DNA of 64,000 bases, taken from Clostridia bacterium. Its GTDB lineage: Bacteria; Bacillota; Clostridia; Christensenellales; SZUA-584. The notes under the pieces were generated by a model that worked only from the letters and a program-made list of their open reading frames with translations, searched no databases and was not told the DNA's origin. Both the position numbers and the translations under genes were made by a program. The stretch lies in the NCBI GenBank assembly GCA_003249555.1, contig QKIQ01000085.1:26935-90934 (forward strand), given 5' to 3'. This document shows positions 14,304 through 22,355 of the stretch, piece by piece; within the stretch, counting starts at the first letter, position 1, and each line of letters opens with the position of its first letter.

Positions 14304-14900
14304 ATGAAAAAAGTTGTTTTAATGGTATTGGGTTTTGTTTTGTTATTGTCTCTCTTGGGGTGCTCTACACCCGCCAGCAATAGCGAGCCTATATCTGCTC
14401 CATTGCTAGATCAGCCTTCTCACACGCCTGAAGCTACAGCCGTTTTTGATTTAGCTGAATATAAAACTCTTGCGCTGGCGCTCAAGGATGCCATAATGGA
14501 CGAATCTATATTGCTCTCGAACATGGGGAATTATGAGTATAACTATTGGGCGGCAGAGGAATCACTTGGCGATATAGGCGGAGCAATAGATTATGACGAA
14601 ATGTCTTCTGCTGCAAATGACTGGCTTTGTGAAAATGCCGAAATTGCCGTCGGTGAACTCGAAAATAACTACAAAAATATATGCGACCAGTATAAAGAAA
14701 TAATACATTTTGCTGTTTCAGGAGCAGAAGCTGAAGAAATCCAAGATAAAACAAGTGAAATGTTTGGATCTTTTGATGCTCTTTATTTATTGGTTACTGC
14801 TCCATCTGGTGATATATCTGATTTTGCAGACAAGTTTAACGAGTATTCAGATGATATTAAAAATAATGATAGCGTCTTATCGACGCTACTTTCTGACTGA
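14304..14900 (+). CDS. Prophage-encoded lipoprotein, unknown function
   Basis: A 198-residue protein with a lipoprotein signal: MKK, a 13-residue hydrophobic stretch and the lipobox LLGC with Cys at residue 20. A Pro/Ser/Thr linker is followed by a helical, acidic domain (residues about 50-198). It is the third gene of the lysogeny operon, between the ImmA-like gene and the integrase, so it is probably expressed from the silent prophage. Lipoproteins in this slot often block superinfection or change the lysogen's surface; that role is inferred from position only. Confidence 0.7.
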   Translation: MKKVVLMVLGFVLLLSLLGCSTPASNSEPISAPLLDQPSHTPEATAVFDLAEYKTLALALKDAIMDESILLSNMGNYEYNYWAAEESLGDIGGAIDYDEMSSAANDWLCENAEIAVGELENNYKNICDQYKEIIHFAVSGAEAEEIQDKTSEMFGSFDALYLLVTAPSGDISDFADKFNEYSDDIKNNDSVLSTLLSD

Positions 14901-14923
14901 TATCACTAAAATAGGAGTATGTG

Positions 14924-16096
14924 ATGGCTAAGTATACGAAAAGATCTGATGGCCGATATCGTGCTGATGTCACTGTCGGTATGAGCGCTGATGGAAAACG
15001 CATCCGCAAAACGCTGTACGGCCTAACGATAAAGGAGCTGGACGCAAAGATTGCCGATATAAAATCCATGCAAAATAAAGGCGTTACTATATCGGACAAC
15101 AAAATCACCCTGGGGCAGTGGGCTCAGACTTGGCTTGAGGCTTATAAGCAAGGCGTTGCATACAATACCCGCGAGTTATACCGGCACGTGATCGAAAAAC
15201 ATATCAACACCGCAGATGTCGCCTGTTTGCCCTTGACTAAAATTAAAACAGTTGACCTTCAAAGCCTCGTAAATAAAAAGCAGGACGAAGGACTGACCAG
15301 AACGATTGACATGCTCGTTCTTACGCTGCGCCAGATATTTGACCAGGCTGTCGAAAATGACTTGATTTATAAATCACCGGCAAAGTCGCTTAAAAAACCG
15401 CAGATAAAAACAGCACCGAAGCGTGCTCTTTACGATATCGAAAAGCAAGCGATAGAGAAGGCTGCGCTATCAGACAACAAACGCGCATTCGTTTATCTTG
15501 GCATGTATGCTGGATTGCGCCGTGGCGAAATTCTGGCGTTGACTAAAGGTGACTTTGACATAAAAGATAAAACGGTCACTGTAAGCAAAACAATTATTTT
15601 CAAGGGAAATACAGGTGAGCTCCAGCACTTCCCAAAATCAGAGGCTGGGTTTAGGACTGTGCCCATGCCGTCAATCTTGCTTGATTTTATGATCGAGTAT
15701 TTAAAGACCGTTGACCGCGTCTATCTCTTTACAACAGCAAAGGGAGAATTATTCAGCAAGACAGCGATGCACCGGCTCTGGCGATCGATTCTTTGCAAGC
15801 TCAACAAGGCCGCTGCACCGAAAGACAGCAAGATAAAACCTATATCAGGATTGACACCGCACATTCTGCGGCACGAATATGCCACCAGCCTCTACTATGC
15901 GGGGGTAGATATAAAGACCGCTCAAAAGCTGCTTGGGCACAGCGATATCAAGATGACACTGGCTGTATACACTCACCTTGAGCAAGACAACAACGACGTT
16001 ACTGAGAAGCTGGATAAATTATATTGCGGTAAAAATGCGGTCAATGCCCCAAACGACGATGATGGGGCAAAAGAAAAAACTCCCGAATGCTCGTGA
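14924..16096 (+). CDS. int: Phage tyrosine integrase
   Basis: A 390-residue site-specific recombinase. The N-terminal 60 residues are an AP2-like arm-binding domain. The core-binding SAM-like domain is at about 62-150. The catalytic domain carries R199 (GLRRGE), H313 and R316 (HILRHE), H339 (GHSD) and nucleophile Y349 (AVYTHL). The start is the ATG at 14924 with AGGAG upstream, not the GTG just before it. It points at, and ends 26 bp before, the 3' end of tRNA-Lys, the usual position for integration at a tRNA gene. Its last codons overlap a hairpin that terminates the host tRNA transcript. Confidence 0.95.
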   Translation: MAKYTKRSDGRYRADVTVGMSADGKRIRKTLYGLTIKELDAKIADIKSMQNKGVTISDNKITLGQWAQTWLEAYKQGVAYNTRELYRHVIEKHINTADVACLPLTKIKTVDLQSLVNKKQDEGLTRTIDMLVLTLRQIFDQAVENDLIYKSPAKSLKKPQIKTAPKRALYDIEKQAIEKAALSDNKRAFVYLGMYAGLRRGEILALTKGDFDIKDKTVTVSKTIIFKGNTGELQHFPKSEAGFRTVPMPSILLDFMIEYLKTVDRVYLFTTAKGELFSKTAMHRLWRSILCKLNKAAAPKDSKIKPISGLTPHILRHEYATSLYYAGVDIKTAQKLLGHSDIKMTLAVYTHLEQDNNDVTEKLDKLYCGKNAVNAPNDDDGAKEKTPECS

Positions 16097-16117
16097 TTTC
16101 TCACGTTTTCGGGAGTT
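16078..16117 (-). terminator. Rho-independent terminator of the tRNA operon
   Basis: A perfect 10-bp stem (AACTCCCGAA at 16078-16087 with TTCGGGAGTT at 16108-16117) has an inner CGTG/CACG pair. On the minus strand it is followed by TTTTTTCTTTT, so it stops transcripts leaving tRNA-Lys. On the + strand there is no T run. The integrase stop codon (16094-16096) lies in its loop. Confidence 0.8.
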
Positions 16118-16121
16118 ATCG

Positions 16122-16160
16122 TGGTGACCCACCGGAGATTCGAACTCCGGACACCTTGAT
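16122..16160. other. Probable prophage attachment region (tRNA-Lys 3' part)
   Basis: The integrase ends beside the 3' end of tRNA-Lys, and phage integrases of this family commonly use the 3' segment of a tRNA gene as att core, rebuilding the gene on insertion. The second copy would lie left of the window, so the core length cannot be read here. Confidence 0.4.
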
Positions 16161-16197
16161 TAAAAGTCAAGTGCTCTACCGACTGAGCTAGTGGGTC
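16122..16197 (-). tRNA. tRNA-Lys (anticodon TTT)
   Basis: A 76-nt cloverleaf with encoded CCA. The acceptor GACCCAC/GTGGGTC is perfect. The anticodon arm is CTTGA, CTTTTAA, TCAAG, giving anticodon TTT. D and T arms are canonical. It is the last gene of the four-tRNA operon and adjoins the prophage integrase. Confidence 0.97.
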
Positions 16198-16249
16198 ATA
16201 TTCTTTTGTCCCATAAAGGCCTATGCCTTTTTAAGACCCCATTAAGCAT

Positions 16250-16324
16250 TGGCTGGGGTGGCAGGATTTGAACCTACGAATGCGGGAGTCAAAGTCCCGT
16301 GCCTTACCGCTTGGCTACACCCCA
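16250..16324 (-). tRNA. tRNA-Gln (anticodon TTG)
   Basis: A 75-nt cloverleaf with encoded CCA. Acceptor TGGGGTG/CACCCCA; anticodon arm CGGGA, CTTTGAC, TCCCG, anticodon TTG. It is third in the operon. Confidence 0.97.
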
Positions 16325-16341
16325 ACGGCATACGGATTTTA

Positions 16342-16418
16342 TGGGGTGAGTAGTGGGATTCGAACCCACGGCCTCCAGGGCCACAACCTGGCGCTCTAAC
16401 CTACTGAGCTATACCCAC
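16342..16418 (-). tRNA. tRNA-His (anticodon GTG)
   Basis: Anticodon arm CCAGG, TTGTGGC, CCTGG, anticodon GTG. The gene encodes the extra G at position -1 (base 16419) opposite the C discriminator, the identity mark of tRNA-His. CCA is encoded. Confidence 0.97.
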
Positions 16419-16427
16419 CATATGTAC

Positions 16428-16455
16428 CGCCTCAAAAAGCCGCCTTTTTGAGGCG
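16428..16455. other. 12-bp hairpin between tRNA-His and tRNA-Arg
   Basis: A perfect inverted repeat (CGCCTCAAAAAG, loop CCGC, CTTTTTGAGGCG). The T run is inside the stem and not after it, so it is more likely an RNA processing or pausing element than a simple terminator. Confidence 0.7.
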
Positions 16456-16462
16456 CCGTTTA

Positions 16463-16539
16463 TGGCGCGCCTGCGGGGACTCGAACCCTGGACACACGGC
16501 TTAGAAGGCCGTTGCTCTATCCTGCTGAGCTACAGGCGC
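16463..16539 (-). tRNA. tRNA-Arg (anticodon TCT)
   Basis: A 77-nt cloverleaf with encoded CCA. Acceptor GCGCCTG/CAGGCGC; anticodon arm ACGGC, CTTCTAA, GCCGT, anticodon TCT. It is first in the operon, about 50 bp from the promoter. Confidence 0.97.
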
Positions 16540-16592
16540 ACATAGTCAGCCGCTTAAAGAGCCGAGCTATATCGAGCAACCGACAGAACGGA

Positions 16593-16621
16593 ATTTTATC
16601 ATAAGTGGACGGCGTTGTCAA
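16593..16621 (-). promoter_or_regulatory. Sigma-A-type promoter of the tRNA operon
   Basis: On the minus strand TTGACA (16616-16621) and TAAAAT (16593-16598) are separated by exactly 17 bp. It lies directly upstream of tRNA-Arg. The region from here to the recO stop (16622-16747) shows no gene. Confidence 0.85.
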
Positions 16622-16747
16622 TACAATAACACCTTCATTTATTGTGCAAAGGGCGCTTTTTTTATTTGCCGCAAAAACGCTGAGAGATGCTGTATGCAAC
16701 GGCTGATTTTGGATACCAGGCACCTGCCGTACAAGCCAGCGAATCAA

Positions 16748-17497
16748 TCAGCCGCTTCTTTTCTCCCCCGTAACGAACCTCGCTGTTTTGAGAGGACGCT
16801 GCAGCACATGCTCCAAATATACGACAAGCGCGCCGCTGAGACGTTTTTGCACATCCGCGTTGATATCAAGGCTGCCCAGATCTTTTGCGGCTGTATGCGC
16901 CAGCAGACGCAGCGCACAAAGCAGTGCCTCGTCGAGAACGATGCCGCCATGGTCACGCCCGCAGCTTGGACACAGCGCGCCGCCGTGACTCGCCGAGAAG
17001 CGCACAAACGGCGGTGCGCTGCCACAGACCGCGCACTCAGAAAGGCTTGGATAAACACCTTCAATATACAAAAGACGCTGCAAAAAGTAGCAAAGCACGG
17101 TGCCAGCCGACGCGGTGCCCGTATCCAGCACGAACAGCGCATTCACGGTCAACGCAAACAGTCCCGAGGGAACGTCGTCCTCCTGCGCCACCTTGTCCAC
17201 AGCGTCTGCGATAAAGCATGCAGCGGTATAAGCGTCGTAATCACTCTGCAGGCCAAAAAAAGTGCGGCGTATTGCGCAGCCCTTCACACCGAAGCGCCCA
17301 TCTTTTTCAAAAAACGTATAATCACCGCAACAAAAAAGCGACGCAGCCGAAAACAGTTTAGACGCGGGTTTCTTTGCACCGCGCATCTTTGCGGACATAC
17401 GCCCGTAATCCCTGGTGAGCAGCGTCACCATTTTATCGTTGTCATTAAAATCCACCGTCCGTATCACAACAGCCAGTGTGTCGCGTCCTGCGCCCAT
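16748..17497 (-). CDS. recO: DNA repair protein RecO
   Basis: A 249-residue protein with the RecO layout: an N-terminal OB-fold (residues 5-80, with VIRTVDFNDNDKMVTLLTRDYG) and a helical C-terminal part with a four-cysteine zinc site (CAVCG and CPSCG near residues 155-180). RecO anneals ssDNA and helps RecR load RecA on SSB-coated DNA. It starts 2 bp after the era stop and ends the era-recO end of a long minus-strand operon, an order conserved in Clostridia. Confidence 0.95.
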   Translation of the reverse strand: MGAGRDTLAVVIRTVDFNDNDKMVTLLTRDYGRMSAKMRGAKKPASKLFSAASLFCCGDYTFFEKDGRFGVKGCAIRRTFFGLQSDYDAYTAACFIADAVDKVAQEDDVPSGLFALTVNALFVLDTGTASAGTVLCYFLQRLLYIEGVYPSLSECAVCGSAPPFVRFSASHGGALCPSCGRDHGGIVLDEALLCALRLLAHTAAKDLGSLDINADVQKRLSGALVVYLEHVLQRPLKTARFVTGEKRSG

Positions 17498-17499
17498 GA

Positions 17500-18387
17500 T
17501 TATTCGTATCCCAGCTCGCGCATCACACGGACGCTGTCGCGCCAGCCTTCCTCTACCTTAACCCAAAGCTCTAAGTACACCTTGGTACCAAAAAGCATCT
17601 CAAGATCTTTTCTCGCTTCGGTACCGATTCTTTTTAGCATTTTACCGCCGTGACCGATGATAATACCCTTATGCGTGGCGCGCTCGCAAATAATCGTCGC
17701 AGACACATCCACGATGTCCTTGTCTTCACGGTGTTTCACGCTGTCCACGCTCACACCAACGCCGTGCGGCACCTCCTCCATGAGCAGTCTCAGCGCCTTT
17801 TCGCGTATCATCTCCGCCGCGATTACCCGCTCCGGCTGATCGGTATATTCATCATCGGGATAATAACGGGGCCCCGGATTGAGGAATTGTTTTAAAGCCG
17901 CCAGCAGCTCGTCCACGCCCTCTCCTGTCTTCGCCGAGATAAGGTAAGGCGCACACTCCAGTCCCGCGTCTATTAGCTTCTGAGCCGTATCCACGCTCTT
18001 CTGCTTGCCGGCCGCGTCCGTCTTATTGACTGCGGCGACCACAGGAAGGCCGCCTTTGAGCAGCTTTTCCAAAATATCCATATCTTCCTGTTCCGCACCG
18101 CGCTGCGCGTCACACATAAAAAGAATGGCTTCCACATCGCGCGCAGAATCAAAAGCCGTTTTAACCATATATTCTCCCAGCCTGTTGCGCGGCGTATGCA
18201 CGCCCGGGGTGTCTAAAAACACCATCTGATAATCCTGCCCAGTCAATACACCCACAATTTTGTTGCGCGTCGTCTGCGGTTTTTTGGATACGATGGCGAC
18301 TTTGGCGCCCACGATGCGGTTCATGATGGTGGACTTGCCCACATTGGGCCGTCCGACAATTGCGATAAACGCCGATTGATGTTCCAC
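17500..18387 (-). CDS. era: GTPase Era
   Basis: Encodes 295 residues from a GTG at 18387 with GGAG ten bases upstream; the ATG at 18423 would add 12 basic residues inside cdd. G1 GRPNVGKST lies at 12-20, G2 in the KKPQTTRN region, G3 in LDTPGVH, G4 NKTD near 120 and G5 SAKTG. The C-terminal KH domain has GIIIGHGGKMLKRIG. Era binds the 3' end of 16S rRNA and guides 30S maturation. The start overlaps the cdd stop region, so the two are probably coupled. Confidence 0.97.
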   Translation of the reverse strand: MEHQSAFIAIVGRPNVGKSTIMNRIVGAKVAIVSKKPQTTRNKIVGVLTGQDYQMVFLDTPGVHTPRNRLGEYMVKTAFDSARDVEAILFMCDAQRGAEQEDMDILEKLLKGGLPVVAAVNKTDAAGKQKSVDTAQKLIDAGLECAPYLISAKTGEGVDELLAALKQFLNPGPRYYPDDEYTDQPERVIAAEMIREKALRLLMEEVPHGVGVSVDSVKHREDKDIVDVSATIICERATHKGIIIGHGGKMLKRIGTEARKDLEMLFGTKVYLELWVKVEEGWRDSVRVMRELGYE

Positions 18388-18394
18388 TTTTCTC

Positions 18395-18787
18395 TTACTC
18401 CATCTCTTTGCCGGAAAACGCATGCGGCAGCAGTTTTTCCAGCGTCAGCTTTTTGTATTTCAAGTCTTTGTTGGACGAAATCACTTCCATGTCTGGCCCG
18501 AACTCATTGAGCGCCTGTCGACAGACACCGCACGGAAACGTTAAATCGTCCGAGTCCGATGTGACCGCGATGGCAGTAAAATCGCTTTCGCCGCTTGTGA
18601 CGGCCTTAAATAGTGCCACCCGCTCTGCACAGCATGTCACGCTGTAGGCCGCGTTCTCCACGTTGGCGCCTCTGTATACCGTGCCGCTCTTGCCGAGCAG
18701 CGCCGCGCCCACTCTGAAATGCGAATAAGGTGCATAAGCGCCTTCCTTGGCTTCTTTGGCTTCCTTTAACAGCTCTTTGTCTGTCAT
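18395..18787 (-). CDS. cdd: Cytidine deaminase
   Basis: A 130-residue zinc deaminase that converts cytidine and deoxycytidine to the uridine forms in pyrimidine salvage. The zinc ligands and catalytic Glu are visible: CAE at 53-55 and CGVC at 86-89. The substrate loop NVENAAY is at 42-48. Length matches the homotetrameric class. It overlaps ybeY by 4 bp upstream and era downstream; the ybeY-cdd-era order is conserved in Firmicutes. Confidence 0.97.
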   Translation of the reverse strand: MTDKELLKEAKEAKEGAYAPYSHFRVGAALLGKSGTVYRGANVENAAYSVTCCAERVALFKAVTSGESDFTAIAVTSDSDDLTFPCGVCRQALNEFGPDMEVISSNKDLKYKKLTLEKLLPHAFSGKEME

Positions 18788-19209
18788 GGTCTTTCAACCC
18801 CCGCTATCGCCAATATTTCGCGCTGACGGCTGCGCATGGCTTCTTCCCCAATCGGCTCCATATGATCATACCCGAACAGGTGCAGCATCGCGTGTACCGT
18901 TAAAAACGCGATTTCCCGTTCAATGGAATGGCCATATTCCCCCGCCTGCCGTATTGCACAAGGCATGGATATCGCGATGTCTCCGAAGAACCCCGGCTCA
19001 TCGGACGGAAACGACAGCACGTCTGTCGGTTTATCCACCTGCCGAAATTCCCTGTTAAGCGTGTGAATGGCCTCGTCGTTGGTAAACAGCAGCGATACGC
19101 CGCCGGACTTCTTCTCGCATTTGGCCGCCGTGCGGGCCGCTTTCTTCACCGCGCGCTTCAGTTTTACGTCTTTTTCAATCCCCTGCCAGATGATATCCAC
19201 TTTCAGCAT
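18784..19209 (-). CDS. ybeY: Endoribonuclease YbeY
   Basis: A 141-residue metalloprotein. The zinc triad is H106, H110 and H116 in HAMLHLFGYDH, and the preceding family motif NREFRQVDKPTDVLSFP is at 52-68. YbeY trims rRNA 3' ends and takes part in ribosome quality control and small-RNA function. It follows pgpH by 3 bp and overlaps cdd by 4 bp. Confidence 0.96.
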   Translation of the reverse strand: MLKVDIIWQGIEKDVKLKRAVKKAARTAAKCEKKSGGVSLLFTNDEAIHTLNREFRQVDKPTDVLSFPSDEPGFFGDIAISMPCAIRQAGEYGHSIEREIAFLTVHAMLHLFGYDHMEPIGEEAMRSRQREILAIAGVERP

Positions 19210-19212
19210 ACA

Positions 19213-21375
19213 TTACTCCTGCCCCGGATATTTTACGCGCTCGTGGAGCGCTCCTTCAAATACATGCAAAAACGCCTTGGCAATTGAATTTAAGTCACGA
19301 CGATTGAGCGGGCAGTCGTCCAGTTGGCCATCGTTGTATTTGCATCGAATAAGCTTATCAATCATATCCTTCACCTGCTCCCTGTCGGGATCGTCCATGC
19401 TGCGCACCGCGGCTTCCACGCAGTCCGCAAGCATCACAATGGCAGCCTCCTTGGTAGACGGCTTGCTGCCATGATACTTAAACAAAGTCTCGTCAACCTC
19501 CAGCCCCGCCTCTACCGCTTTATTATGGAAGTATGGCACGGTGCCATCGCCATGGTGCTGCGCCATGATCTTTTGCACGTCACGCGGCAGCTTATACTTA
19601 TGAGCCAGTTCGAGCCCGTAAGACAAATGGCTGACGATGATCTTGGCGCTTTCGCGCGGATCCATCACATCGTGAGGATTCTCGCCCTTTTGGTTCTCTT
19701 TAAAATAGCGCGGGTTTTTCAGCTTTCCCACATCATGAAAATACGCACCCACACGGCAAAGAAGGGCATTAGCACCCACCGTGTCCGCGCCGGCTTCGGC
19801 GAGATTCGCGGTGAGTATGCTGTGATGATACGTGCCCGGCGCTTCGATCGTCAGCCGTTTTAGCAGCGGATGGTTCGGATTGGAAAGTTCCAGCAGCTTG
19901 GCCGGTGTAGAAACGCGAAAAGCCGCTTCCCAAATCGGCAGTGTCCCGATTGCGAGTACACCCGCTAAAAGACCGCTGCCAGCCGCAAACGCACAGTCAG
20001 CTAACACCTTGTCCCAAAAGATATTAACAGAGCCGACAATACTCAGCAGTGCCGTCATGGCCATGCTCGCGCCGCCGCCCAGCAGTCCCGCGTATATCAG
20101 CGACGACCGGTGCCCAGGGCGGTGTAGCATAAATACGCTTACTGAGCCTCCCAGGATGGTCATCATCGTGCTGCTGAGCATCGTCTCGCTGAGCACACCC
20201 GCCTGCCAAGACGTTATGATTCCCAAAACCATAGCGAGAAACACATTAAGCGCCAGCGCGCTTCGCTGTGACACCAGCACACACGCCAGCATTGTGCCAA
20301 AGAATCCGGGGATAATACGTGTATCCAGCCTAGAGAGCGGCACGCCGACCAGCGCCACCACCACAACGACCGTGGACAGCACGAACAACTTTCTCGTATC
20401 GGCCAGCAGCTCACTTTCAAACTGATACAGATATGTGGCATATACGGTAAACAGCAATGTGATCAGCAAGAACACGCCGACATAAAGCAGGAAGTTGATT
20501 TCTTCTCCGCCGACAAGACCCAGCTCTGCCAGCACGGAAAGCTGTTCTTCGGTGACCACCTGACCTGCGTCCACAATGGTCTGGTTCTGTTTGTAGATAA
20601 TCGGCTGCACCTTTTCAGCCGCGGCGCTGCGCGCCTGCTCGGTGGCCTCCGAATCGATGAGCATGTTGGCTTTGAAATTTCGATTAACCGGGAAATATGC
20701 GATATAGCCGTTTTCTTCCGGATACAGCGTTTTGATTGCGTCCTCGACATCTATTCTCTCGGTTCTGAGGTTCTCTTCGCGGATGCCGGTCTCGAGCGAT
20801 GCCGTTACAATTTTTGTCACTTCTTCAGCCATAGCCAAAATTCCCTCGGCATCCATCGCGGCAAGCGCGAAGATCGCGTTGTCCGGCATATCAGGATCTA
20901 AAAGCGTTGTTCTCACATCGTCCTTTTGCTGCTGCGTAAGGTGTTCGCTCCAATCCACGTCAAGCGGATTAAACAATCCGAGAAAATAATCGCGTGAGAA
21001 GCCGTAATCGGAATCTTTGACCTGCCATGTGATAAAGTCATCGCGCAGTGTTTCATTCGCAGCCTTAGCAAGTGAAAAATATTCGCCGACACTTTGCTTA
21101 ACCGCCGCCGTCACGGTGTCATCCATGGCATACATCAGCGGCACTTCCGCGCGCGCCTTCTCAATAACGGCGTCCGTGGAAATCTGGTCGGTCACATCAC
21201 GGGGTGCCGTGATGGTGGCGGGCGCCACTTCTCCTGCCTGAATATCATATTGAACGGGTGTGATGGAAAGCGCAACCAGCACAAACACAGCAAGCAGCGT
21301 CCCCGCTCCGATTAATGCGGATGCAAGCAGCTGCCTTTTTGGCACAAGCCTTCTCTTTAAAGGGTTGGCTCCCAT
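19213..21375 (-). CDS. pgpH: PgpH-type membrane cyclic-di-AMP phosphodiesterase (7TM-HD)
   Basis: A 720-residue membrane protein. One N-terminal span (about 16-38) is followed by a large external 7TMR-HDED domain (about 40-285), seven membrane spans (about 290-480) and a cytosolic HD domain. HD residues: H517, the H547-D548 pair and HHGDG at 607-611. Characterised relatives (PgpH of Listeria) hydrolyse c-di-AMP to pApA and so tune potassium and osmolyte uptake. The pgpH-phoH adjacency is a Firmicutes hallmark. Enzyme activity is inferred from family membership. Confidence 0.92.
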   Translation of the reverse strand: MGANPLKRRLVPKRQLLASALIGAGTLLAVFVLVALSITPVQYDIQAGEVAPATITAPRDVTDQISTDAVIEKARAEVPLMYAMDDTVTAAVKQSVGEYFSLAKAANETLRDDFITWQVKDSDYGFSRDYFLGLFNPLDVDWSEHLTQQQKDDVRTTLLDPDMPDNAIFALAAMDAEGILAMAEEVTKIVTASLETGIREENLRTERIDVEDAIKTLYPEENGYIAYFPVNRNFKANMLIDSEATEQARSAAAEKVQPIIYKQNQTIVDAGQVVTEEQLSVLAELGLVGGEEINFLLYVGVFLLITLLFTVYATYLYQFESELLADTRKLFVLSTVVVVVALVGVPLSRLDTRIIPGFFGTMLACVLVSQRSALALNVFLAMVLGIITSWQAGVLSETMLSSTMMTILGGSVSVFMLHRPGHRSSLIYAGLLGGGASMAMTALLSIVGSVNIFWDKVLADCAFAAGSGLLAGVLAIGTLPIWEAAFRVSTPAKLLELSNPNHPLLKRLTIEAPGTYHHSILTANLAEAGADTVGANALLCRVGAYFHDVGKLKNPRYFKENQKGENPHDVMDPRESAKIIVSHLSYGLELAHKYKLPRDVQKIMAQHHGDGTVPYFHNKAVEAGLEVDETLFKYHGSKPSTKEAAIVMLADCVEAAVRSMDDPDREQVKDMIDKLIRCKYNDGQLDDCPLNRRDLNSIAKAFLHVFEGALHERVKYPGQE

Positions 21376-21379
21376 TCAA

Positions 21380-22354
21380 CTACCTCCTTGCGTTCTTTTC
21401 GTACCTCTCGTAGGCTTTAATAATGTTCTGAACTAGCTCGTGGCGCACCACGTCTTTATGCGTCAGATACTGCACACTGATATCTTCGATGCCATCAAGA
21501 ATATTGACGCAATGCTTAAGACCGCTCCTTTTTTCCTTGGGAAGATCGATCTGTGTGATATCTCCCGTCACCACCATACGTGCATTTTCGCCAAGACGCG
21601 TTAAAAACATTTTCATCTGCTCCTCGGTGCAGTTTTGCGCTTCGTCCAGCACGATAAACGCGTCTGAAAGTGTGCGGCCGCGCATATACGCCAACGGTGC
21701 CACCTCAATCACACCGCGCTCAGACAACCTCGCAAACGTCTCACCGCCCAGCAATTCGTACAGCGCGTCGTACAAAGGACGCAAGTAAGGATCAACCTTG
21801 GTCTGAAGATCGCCCGGCAAAAATCCCAGGCTCTCGCCCGCCTCCACTGCGGGGCGCGTCAGTATAATGCGCTCCACCTCTTTGTTTTTGAACGCGACGA
21901 CAGCCATCGCCATCGCAAGATACGTCTTTCCCGTGCCCGCGGGGCCGATGGCAAACACCACCGTATTCTCCCTCATGGCCTTCACATAGCGTTTTTGTCC
22001 GATGGTGCGGCTCTTGACCTGTCTCCCCTTGCTCGTGATGGCAATCACGTCCGTCATGATCTCCTCAATCGCGTCGGCGTTGCCTTCTCTGGCAAGCTCC
22101 ACAGCGTAACGAATGCGCGACAGGTCGATCTTCTCCCGCTTCTTAATCATGCTTAACAGCTTGTCCACCACAATCTTGGCTAGCTCCGCGTCTTCACTGC
22201 GGCCGTAAATGGCCACATGGGTGTTTCTTGCAATGATGCTTGCACCCGTTTCTTTTTCAATCGCCTTGAGATTTTCATCAAACGCGCCGAAAAGCTCAAT
22301 TAACTGCTCGATATTGTCAACCTCGATGCCGAGTTCCACGTTGCATGTGTCCAA
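21380..22354 (-). CDS. phoH: PhoH-family ATPase
   Basis: Encodes 324 residues from a TTG at 22354, chosen because GGAGGAG lies just upstream and the longer ATG frame starts inside yqfD. The N-terminal KH-like region is followed by the PhoH ATPase domain with Walker A GPAGTGKT (137-144) and Walker B AFIVLDEAQN. PhoH proteins are RNA-associated ATPases; the family role in ribosome or RNA metabolism is not fully settled. The gene lies between yqfD and pgpH, as in Bacillus and Clostridium. Confidence 0.94.
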   Translation of the reverse strand: MDTCNVELGIEVDNIEQLIELFGAFDENLKAIEKETGASIIARNTHVAIYGRSEDAELAKIVVDKLLSMIKKREKIDLSRIRYAVELAREGNADAIEEIMTDVIAITSKGRQVKSRTIGQKRYVKAMRENTVVFAIGPAGTGKTYLAMAMAVVAFKNKEVERIILTRPAVEAGESLGFLPGDLQTKVDPYLRPLYDALYELLGGETFARLSERGVIEVAPLAYMRGRTLSDAFIVLDEAQNCTEEQMKMFLTRLGENARMVVTGDITQIDLPKEKRSGLKHCVNILDGIEDISVQYLTHKDVVRHELVQNIIKAYERYEKNARR

Positions 22355-22355
22355 A

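Noticed and set aside
19324..20425. Long plus-strand frames over pgpH
   Set aside because: They are antisense shadows of an intact, well-motifed 720-residue protein.
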